Shown piece by piece: positions 21,654-29,700 of a stretch of DNA of 64,000 nt. Every line of letters begins with the position of its first letter. The first letter of the stretch is position 1. A program made the translations under genes and the position numbers. Under the pieces are notes generated by a model. The model had not been told where the DNA came from, ran no database searches, and saw only the letters and a program-made list of their open reading frames with translations. The stretch comes from Diplonema papillatum (lineage: Eukaryota > Euglenozoa > Diplonemea > Diplonemida > Diplonemidae): positions 485,001 to 549,000 of the forward strand of contig JAPJBO010000038.1 in the NCBI GenBank assembly GCA_030068145.1. The letters run 5' to 3'.

Positions 21654-21723
21654 AGCTCGATTACGCGTCGATTACACTCGATTACACTCGATTACGCTCG
21701 ATTACGCTCGATTACGCTCGCGA
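21654..21723. repeat. decanucleotide repeat (attacactcg/attacgctcg), left of truncated LINE
   Basis: About six to seven units of a 10-bp repeat immediately before the truncated LINE copy. It is the same repeat that flanks the full-length LINE. Confidence 0.9.
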
Positions 21724-22513
21724 GAAGTGGGGTGAGCGGGTGTGCCCCGGGCACCAAAAGGTGAAGTGCGACGTGTGTAAGCGCCGGGGCAAGTCGGTGG
21801 CGTGGTGCTGCCAGGCCCATCACAGGGAGGGTGATGGCCTAGCCGTAAAAATGTGTGCCGAGCACCGGATGACGCAGTGCGCCACGTGTAAGACGACAGC
21901 GGAGTGCTGTCGCAACCATCACCACCGATGCCTCGATCATGGCATGCCGACGTGCGACGGCTGTAAGAAACACGCCGACCTGAGGAGTAGGAGACCCGGG
22001 CACTGCTGCAGGAAAGGGCACCACCGGGCGGCCGTGGCGAGAGGTGAAGAAACAACGGCGAAGAAGAGGAAGGCGGAGCCGGAGGGTCCCGCGCCAGCGC
22101 CGAGACAGGCGAAACGTGAGAACGTGGTGCTCGTTCTGCCGGAAGCAGAGGAAGACGAGCGAGAACCCGCAACATCAACGCCGACATCAGCAGCGAAGGT
22201 CGGGAAGACGGCGCCAACGCCAGCGAAGAAGCGGCAATCGGACTCCGCGGCGGAGCCGGTACCGAAAAGACGCAAAGGACGCGTCGATGCGCCACGACCA
22301 TCGCCCAGGCGCTGGGAAAAAGCAGAAATCGACGCGCAACCGATGAACCTCGACGAGCAATCGAAGGAGAAGCGAAGCACCAAACGCGCGCCTGAGCGCG
22401 ACGATCAAGACGAGCTAAAGAGGCGAAAGCATGACACATCACGTGCGAAGAGATAACCGCGCCGTCGGCGATGCAGATTATCGCCACAGATTCTTTGCAT
22501 TCTAATCCAAACG
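21724..22513 (+). mobile_element. 5'-truncated copy of the OTU-APE LINE
   Basis: Essentially identical to 31564-32353, containing the last part of ORF2 and the 3' UTR, with decanucleotide repeats at both ends. 5' truncation is typical of target-primed reverse transcription. The near-complete identity shows a recent insertion. The retained frame encodes the whole triple Cys/His-repeat domain and the basic tail. Confidence 0.9.
21740..22456 (+). pseudogene. ORF2 C-terminal fragment
   Basis: Open frame for the last 238 codons of LINE ORF2, starting inside the Cys/His-rich region and sharing the TAA stop. No promoter or natural start is evident, so it is treated as a fragment. It contains the three Cys-x2-His-x4-Cys-x2-Cys...CysCys...HisHis units and the Lys/Arg/Glu-rich tail. 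Confidence 0.7.
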
Positions 22514-22915
22514 ATTACGCTCGATTACACTCGATCAACATTTGGGTGAATTGGGGGGGTACTGCAGTAATTGATTAAAGGCGTGACACTCAGCCAATCT
22601 TGATAGGCCGGTTCAACGGGCCCACTAACGCACCTTCTTCCGGGGCTAAAAAGGTGCTGATGACAGGATATTGAAATTGGAATAAAAACAAGAATATTAG
22701 TCTGAAAAAATGACCGCGACAGGCAGTGTAGCTGGAGACCAGGAAGCTCGGGCTGACTCACGGAAGCAGGTTGTCGAGTGCGTACGGGCTCGGGTACCAC
22801 TATCTCGCATTAGCTCGTCTTCTTGTTGCGTTAGTATAGTCCTTTGACAGAGTGAGCCGGTGCCTCTCATCTCACCTTTAAAACACGGCTGAGTCACGCA
22901 TGCTCTTGACAGACG

Positions 22916-23626
22916 CTAGCGTCCGACATTTCGCACGCGCGTCGCAGTCGTTGGGTGGTATTGACAAGGGGTTTCATCGGACACTCGGATGAGCTTCGTT
23001 ACTTCACTGGAGGCCCGCTTGGCTGCCTTCGAGTTGCGTTTCCGCGTTGGTGTTGTTGCTTCGCTTTTGGACTCCTTCTTCGACTTCGCACGGTCCCAAC
23101 GTCCTGGTCTGCCCTTGGTGCACGTCTTGCGCTCAGTCTGCGCAGTTCGTCTCTCCTGCTTGACTTCGTGATTCCATCGAGCCTGCTTGCGCTCCCATCC
23201 CGACGGGTAATGCGTCTGCGGTCGAAAACTGCCATTCAGTGTTGCAGCTTTGCGGAGCCCAGCCTGCGGTACGGCTCGCACCTTGTCGCCGGCCTACTTC
23301 GCCGTCTGCTCTCGTGCGGCGGCTTCGTAGGCGCGCATCACAGCTTCAAACGCCTGCTGGTTTGCTATTTGTGGTCTCTTGTTGAGTCCGGCCATGTTCC
23401 CGCCTCCGAGAGACGTCAGGACGTTGACTTGCATCTCAAGCGCCGGGTGAATCGGCGTCTGCACGATACTCGTCAGCCGTCGCATCGCGCTCTTCATCGC
23501 GTACGATTTCGCGGTCGCCGAGTCCCGATACTCGGCTGTCGCTCGTCTCTGAACCTCATCCATCGCGTGATTCGATAGAGCATCGGCGTCTTCTTGTTGC
23601 GTCAGTGGGGAGTCATTTGCATGCAA
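22916..23626 (-). CDS. hypothetical basic protein, possibly frameshifted
   Basis: On the minus strand an ATG at 23626 opens a 110-codon frame of Ala/Gln/Met-rich helices, ending near 23294. A second frame (23281-22916) continues as a very basic Lys/Arg/Ser/Thr-rich tail. The join requires a shift or a tiny intron near 23285. The composition suggests a nucleic-acid-binding gag/ORF1-like protein; no motif confirms this. A short motif near 22820 (tcttcttgttgcgt) recurs near 23590. Confidence 0.3.
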
Positions 23627-23769
23627 ATGAGTACCACACTATCTCGCAATAGCTCGCATATATTAAATTTAGCGCAGTTAGTACTTGAGCCTTTAGGCAT
23701 TCCGTGCGGGCCAGTTCCAGGCGATAGGGTGTTCGCCGAGCGCTCGGTAGGCACCTTGTCCTCGGTGAC

Positions 23770-24243
23770 ATGGAGTTTCTGCTCCGGCTTGGGGGTGGTG
23801 ACTTCGTCATTGCCGGGGATGCAGGAGAGCTTCCGGGGAGCAAAGATATCCTCTGCCTGACGTTCTCGTACCTGGACACGATGGAGCAGAGATGGAGGAT
23901 GCGGCTTGTGTTTGCAGCACTTGTGCGGCAGAAGGATCCAGCAACGACAACCAAGTATCTCCAGTACGTGCTGGATTACTTTCAGAAGCTGCAAGAGTCG
24001 CTCCTTGCCTTGGGGTTCGATCTCCCTGGCGATGCACTGCTCCCAAGGATGAAAAAGGTGGTTACAGACAGAGGCCTCTTCACGACGGCTAGTGAGTGTA
24101 CGCCTGTGGGGCCGTTGACGAGGTCATCATGGAGCCCGTGCATCGCCTGCACCTTGCTGACAAAGCCGTCCAAAAATGTCTGGCTACCGACCTTCCTTTC
24201 AAGGAAGGTCGGTCGCCAGACAAGGACCTTTGCGATCACTTAG
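23770..24243 (+). CDS. hypothetical protein fragment
   Basis: A 157-codon frame with natural amino-acid composition over the first 100 or so residues, including a Tyr/Leu/Gln-rich helix, and no recognised domain. The last 30 residues cross a 13-bp perfect palindrome (24186-24213), so the true end is doubtful. It could be an exon or a transposon remnant. Confidence 0.3.
   Translation: MEFLLRLGGGDFVIAGDAGELPGSKDILCLTFSYLDTMEQRWRMRLVFAALVRQKDPATTTKYLQYVLDYFQKLQESLLALGFDLPGDALLPRMKKVVTDRGLFTTASECTPVGPLTRSSWSPCIACTLLTKPSKNVWLPTFLSRKVGRQTRTFAIT
24186..24213. repeat. perfect 13-bp hairpin
   Basis: accgaccttcctt and its exact complement are separated by two bases. No T-run follows, and no role is assigned. 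Confidence 0.8.
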
Positions 24244-24547
24244 CGCTTCTTCATCATTCATCATCCCGTCTTGCTAGGCTGCTCACAGTCGCTCGAAGAT
24301 CTTTCTGTCCCTTTTCGCCACCAACCCGCCTGCAGTCCCCGTGCTTGCTGCCATGATTTAGAACATCTTCATCTCGAGAGCTTCCGGTCTCATATGCACA
24401 TCGCCCACTTGCCTGCGGTTTCCGTCCCTCGTATGCTTATGCTTGGCACGTCTTGGGCCAGACAGTGGTCAACATGGTCGCCCATGGGCCAGTCAGGGGT
24501 CCACCAGTGGTCGAACCCAAAATACTAGTGTCAATCTCGATCACACT

Positions 24548-24613
24548 CTACAACGCTCTACTACACTCTACTACACTCTATTACGCTCGATTACACTCGA
24601 TTACACTCGATTA
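24548..24613. repeat. decanucleotide repeat, left of full-length LINE
   Basis: About six units of ctacactcta grading into attacactcg/attacgctcg, ending exactly where the LINE 5' leader starts. Confidence 0.9.
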
Positions 24614-24638
24614 AAAGCTACAGTTTCTGTACTTTATT

Positions 24639-24705
24639 GGTGTCTTGCCGTGGACACTCTCGAAGGAGAGCGGCACCGGGATCCGTCCCGGTAAAAGGAA
24701 GCACC
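24639..24705 (+). ncRNA. structured RNA motif in LINE 5' leader
   Basis: Predicted stems: P1 24639-24646 with 24699-24705 (one bulge), P2 gccg 24647-24650 with cggc 24671-24674, P3 ctctc/gagag 24657-24670 with loop gaag, and P4 accggga/tcccggt 24675-24692. P1 and P2, and P2 and P4, abut. The related leader at 63054-63135 keeps the same layout with P2 changed to accg/cggt. Function unknown; a self-cleaving ribozyme or a translation element are possibilities. Confidence 0.55.
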
Positions 24706-24805
24706 AAGAAAGTATCAAGAGGACGAAGACAAAGAGAGAAGACCGACGACACACACACACACACACACGCGTACACATCAAGCGGTACAACCCCGAGAGC
24801 GCGCA

Positions 24806-26758
24806 ATGACGGATCCGGGGTTCAAGGAACTCGCCGCCCAGGTGCAGGCTCAGGGAAAGCAGATGGCTGATCTGATGGCCGCAGTCAGCGGGCTGGTAAG
24901 GCAGGCTCAGACGGATGGCGCGAAGAAGCAGAGTACGACGAACGCTCCCAGCTGGGCGGATGACGAGGGGGATGAGCGCGAGCTCTGCTGGGACGACGGC
25001 GGTGACGGTGTCGCGGGTTCAGATGCAGAGAAAGCGGGCGGTAAAGGCGGAAAAGGCAAGGCGAGTGCAGGTGAGAACGACGAAACCAGCGGCGGCGGGG
25101 ACGGCGTGGCGAAGCAAGAGGCGTCGGGTGGAAAACAGGGGAAAAAGAAAAAGAAGCGCAACGGAGGGTGGAAAGAGGTGCCGGGCAAGAAGCCGACGGC
25201 CGCGCGCGCGATGGAAGAGGACGGACAGAAGAAGGCACAAGAAGGCGAGAAGGCAGTCGGAGGGGCGGGGAAGGCGAGGATAGAGCTGAGGCAGGAAGAC
25301 TGGGGAGTGCCGGTGGTTGACCACACCGAGCTGGCGGAAGCGACGGTGGCGTTCGCGCCCATGGCGAGCGCGCGCAGGATACGGCGTGAAGGGATGCCGG
25401 AGGGCTCGGCGGTGGTCACGGTGGCGGCTCTGGAGGGCAGCAGGCGGACGGACGTGGTGTGCCGAGTTGACGGCGCGGAGAAAGTGCTGCCGGGGTACGT
25501 GACGAGGTCCCCGGAGGGAGACGTGGTGTACGCGCCCGCGGACGTGAAGAAGGTTGACCGCCCGCCGACATCGACGGTGCTGATTTGCGCCGAGATAGAT
25601 GCACGATGGTGCGGGGCAGAGACGTTGGCGGCCCTGCAGGAGCCATCGGGGGGGCGGGTGCTGAAGGCGGAGTGCAGGCGGCTCGCGGGAGAGGCGAAGG
25701 TGGACCTGAGTCCGCACAGCATGTTCAACGTGCGGCGGGTAAACCGCGTATTTCAGATGATGGTGCGCGTCGAAGAGGAGCAGGTCGGGAGGTTGCTGAG
25801 AATTTCGGGCAGGAGGGGTCTCTTTCTACGCATACCGCGCTGGAAGGAGGGGTCGGAGACGAACGACGTCGTGTGGCTAGCTGACGAGGAAGCATCGCTG
25901 AAGAGCGCTCTCGTGCTCGCGCAGGGGAAAGGCTGCCTGGGCCTTGCTCGTAGTCGCGCGCGGCTGGGGGTGAGGGTCGAAGACGGCATGTCCGAGCGGG
26001 TGCGGGAATCGCTGGGCGAAGCGGCGGCGAAGCAGGGTCCGCCCGCGATGCATTACCTGGTGAGGGGGGCACAGGCGCGCGATGCCGCTTCGGATCTTGA
26101 GGCGACCATGAAGGCGGCGGGATGGACATGTCGCCAAGTCGCGTCCTACCGGAGCAAGACGCATGGGGACACGCGCGTCGTCGCCAGCGAGGAGCCGCCC
26201 CCGCATCGACTGATAAGCGCGGGAGGAGCGCTGATGAAGGTCGATGACGAGACCGAGGAAGACAGGTCCGGACGGCGGCCGAAATCGCAGGTGTGGGATG
26301 CAAGGGCGGAGAGGACGCCGAAGGTCTCGTCGTACCTCGAGGCGTTGCGACGGCAGGGTCAGGAAAAGACGAGCACACCCGAGCAACCGAAGGGCGCGGG
26401 CGACAACAATGGCGCGGTGCGACAGCTCCGGGCGGAGAACGCGGAGCTACGCGCGAAGAACGACGCGCTGCGAGGTGACATCGCAGCACTCAGTGCTCAG
26501 ATGGCGAAGCTGACGGAGATGGTCGCGACGATGAGGCCGAAGACACCCCCGGCGATGCCCGTAGACCGGACCCCGGTCAAGAAGAAGGCGCCGAAGACGC
26601 CCGTCGCCACACCGACGAAGCAGAAGATGGGACGGGCCGAGGCTCCGTCTCAAGACGTCCACATGACGCAACCGAAGCGTCCGCTGGGAACGCCGGGGAA
26701 GTCACCGTTAGCGAAGACGAAGAAGGCACACCAACCAGCAGCGGCGAAGCGTTCGTGA
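24806..26758 (+). CDS. LINE ORF1 protein
   Basis: 650 residues. Residues about 1-30 are helical; 30-150 are Gly/Lys/Asp/Glu-rich low complexity. About 155-480 is a folded-looking region of alternating strands and helices without a recognised motif. About 540-585 form a leucine-zipper-like coiled coil (Leu/Ala/Asn heptads), followed by a Lys/Pro/Thr-rich basic tail. There is no CCHC knuckle or RRM visible. By position it should be the RNA-binding chaperone of the element's RNP. The ATG follows a leader of about 190 bases. ORF2 begins 15 bases after its stop, suggesting reinitiation or coupled translation. Confidence 0.75.
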   Translation: MTDPGFKELAAQVQAQGKQMADLMAAVSGLVRQAQTDGAKKQSTTNAPSWADDEGDERELCWDDGGDGVAGSDAEKAGGKGGKGKASAGENDETSGGGDGVAKQEASGGKQGKKKKKRNGGWKEVPGKKPTAARAMEEDGQKKAQEGEKAVGGAGKARIELRQEDWGVPVVDHTELAEATVAFAPMASARRIRREGMPEGSAVVTVAALEGSRRTDVVCRVDGAEKVLPGYVTRSPEGDVVYAPADVKKVDRPPTSTVLICAEIDARWCGAETLAALQEPSGGRVLKAECRRLAGEAKVDLSPHSMFNVRRVNRVFQMMVRVEEEQVGRLLRISGRRGLFLRIPRWKEGSETNDVVWLADEEASLKSALVLAQGKGCLGLARSRARLGVRVEDGMSERVRESLGEAAAKQGPPAMHYLVRGAQARDAASDLEATMKAAGWTCRQVASYRSKTHGDTRVVASEEPPPHRLISAGGALMKVDDETEEDRSGRRPKSQVWDARAERTPKVSSYLEALRRQGQEKTSTPEQPKGAGDNNGAVRQLRAENAELRAKNDALRGDIAALSAQMAKLTEMVATMRPKTPPAMPVDRTPVKKKAPKTPVATPTKQKMGRAEAPSQDVHMTQPKRPLGTPGKSPLAKTKKAHQPAAAKRS

Positions 26759-26773
26759 CTGGGGAACGACGGG

Positions 26774-29700
26774 ATGCGTGGCGGTGGAGAGACGCACGAA
26801 ACGCTGGGGTTAAGGTTGAGAGAAGCCGCGGACGCGATGGGAGCGAGTGTGCAAGAAGTCCCTGGGGACGGGGCCTGCCAGTTCGCAGCGGTCGCAGCCG
26901 GACTGCCGGGGTGGTCGGTAAGGAGACTTCGTGCACGGGTTGTGGACGCGATGTTAAAAGACCCGACATTCGAAGCACACTTCGCGCCGTCCGAAAGGTA
27001 CGGCAGCTGGTTTGCTTACGTGGAGGCAATGCGGGGGCCGTACGAGTACGGGGACGAGATGACGTTGACGGCAGCCGCGACGGTCACCGGAGCGGTACTC
27101 TGGGTGCTGGACAGCAGGAGGCCGCACATCCTGCGACGATACGCACCTCGCGTGGGCGCCACGGGGCAGCAGACGGCGGTCACGTACGTTCCGGAGCACT
27201 ACGACCGGCTCCTGCTCCCGGGTACCACATTGGCGGAGCTGGCGCTACATGCAGACACGGTGGAAACTGTGGAGTTGAGCCGGGTCGAGCACGCGGTGAG
27301 GGTCGCAGCACATGAAGGAACGGACGCCAGGTCGCAGCAGGTGCCGCCGAAGCGGGACGGGGGCGTGTTACAAGGAGGAAGGGAGACGCTGAAGTTCGGG
27401 ACGATAAACATGACATCTCTCGGGGGGAGGGCACACTTTTTGGATTGTGCCGCTGTCGACATTCTGGCGGTACAGGAGACGCTTTTGACCGACTGGGGTC
27501 AGAGGGAGTTCGAGGACGGCGTCAGGCGAGACTGGAAGTCGCTGTGGGGGGAACCGTGTCGGGAGCGACTTGACCGGCAGGGCAAAGCATCACCGTGGAT
27601 AGCGGAAGCCGGCGGAGCGGGTGTTGCAGTCTTCGCGAAGAAACCGGCGCCGGCCTTCGTGGTCGGGAAGCCGTCACCGAGCCGGAGGTGGGTGCACGTG
27701 GCCGTCGGACTTGGAAGAGGAAACCAATTTTTGCATGTCTTCACACTGTATGCGAACTCGGGGGACAAGGCGGCGCCGGAGAGGGAGAAGATTATTGCGG
27801 AGGTGCACCGAGAAGCAGCAAGTCTCGGACGAGTACCGGTCATTGTGGCCGGCGATTTTAATGCGGAGCCCTCGTCGTCGGCGGCGATGTCGTGCATGCT
27901 GCGATCGGGATGGTACGACGCCGCAGAGATCTGCACCGATGGCGGTGCCCCGAAGACGTACGAGAAGACGGGGACGCGAGGCACACGCATCGATCACGTC
28001 TTGCTGAACGACGTCGCGATACACTCACTGGTAGCGAGCGAAACCACCGTCGTCGTAGACGCGGAAGGGCAGCGGGTGCCCAGCCACAAGATGGTGACGG
28101 TAGAGCTGGACATCACCGCGTTTGCAGACACATGTGAGAGGTACCGCATGCCAAGGTCCATGAGCCAGGTAGACGTGACGCACGAAGGACGGGCAGCAGC
28201 GCGGGCGGAAGAGTTGTTAGTGAAGCACCGGTTCGAAGATGCAGCACCAGATGACGTGGAAGCGCTCTGGGTGTCGGCGACTAAGGCGTGCGAGGGGTAT
28301 CTGGTCGAGCTGGCGGAGAAACAGGGGTTGCTCGACGGGCCCGTTGCCGCCTATCAAGGACGGGGTGAGACAAGAAAGCCTAAGAGAGAACATTTTGCGT
28401 CCGTGACAGACACCGGGACGGGCGCGGGTACGTATGCCTCAAGCAGATTCCGGAAGATATTGAACGGCCTCGACGCCTACATCCGAGGGCTGCAAACACT
28501 GAGTGGGGAAGGACCCGGGTGCATGCCGAGATCGCTGGAGAAGACGTGGGAGAACGTAGTATCGGGACTGGAATCAATGGCCGGACGAGTACCAAAGGTG
28601 CGCGATTTGCCGCGACGCCCGCCGGACTTGAGCGTCGCCCAGACCTTGAGGCAGAAGCTGGAAGCGAGGAGCCGGTCACTGACAGCACAGGCGCGAAAGG
28701 GGAGAATAGCTCAGCTGGAGAGCAAGATGCAGAACTTCCACTGTGCAAACAGGGCGCAACTGCTTCCGTGGTGCAGAAGGAAGAAGGCGGACGGTCTGGT
28801 GGCGCTGAAAGTGGATGGCCGCTACACGGCAAATCTACGGGAGATCGACGCGACGTTGCAGAAAGAATGGGCGCCCATCAACCGGATGTACGCGAGTAGA
28901 CCGGAACCGTGCTATGAAGCCTTCAAGGCGGAGTATGCGGAATACATCCGATGTCGACCGATGGTGTGCCGAGATTTGACGGGCGATGATCTGAGGAGCG
29001 TTCTTGGAAAGAAGCAGCGTGCCGGAGTCCCGGGCGTGGACGGATGGAGCACAGCAGAGTTAAAGAAGCTGCCACTGCCGTTGCTGAACGCCCTGGCGGA
29101 GGTGTTCAACGCGATAGAAGCGACCGGAACGTGGCCGAACGCGTTGTTGGAAGCCGCGGTCACGCTGATCCCGAAAGACGAAACCCTCGACCCGCTGGCA
29201 TTGCGGCCCATCACCGTCACAAGCGCGGTCTATCGCTTGTGGGCGAGCACGAGGCTCAGGGACGTCGTCCAGTGGCAAGAAGGCTGGATAGCAGATAGCC
29301 AGCACGGGTTCAGGCCCAAACACGGAACCGTGGACGTGGTGTTTGAAATCGCCTCGCAGATTGAAGAGGCTCTCTTGACGGGAAAGGAGCTGTACGGCGT
29401 GGCCCTAGACTTTGCCAAGTGCTTCGACAAAGTGCCACGAGACGTCGTGCTGAAGCTGGTGGGGGATCTTGGCCTCCATGAGAGAATTCTCGGGCCGCTG
29501 CGCGATGTTTACGCGCGACTACGAAGGCGGTACAAGTTGCACATGGGGCTGGGAGACATCTTTTACACCACCAACGGGATACTGCAGGGCTGCCCCCTGA
29601 GCGTGATCCTCATCAACGCGCTGCTGTCCATCGTGGTGCGCAGAGTGGACGACGTGGGGGGGGTGACGAGCGAGTCCTTCGCGGACGACCTCACCCTCCT

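Noticed and set aside
24639-24705. HDV-like or hammerhead ribozyme at the LINE 5' end
   Set aside because: The required HDV nested pseudoknot and catalytic C in J4/2, and the hammerhead ctgatga/gaaa core, were not found; only a structured RNA is claimed.
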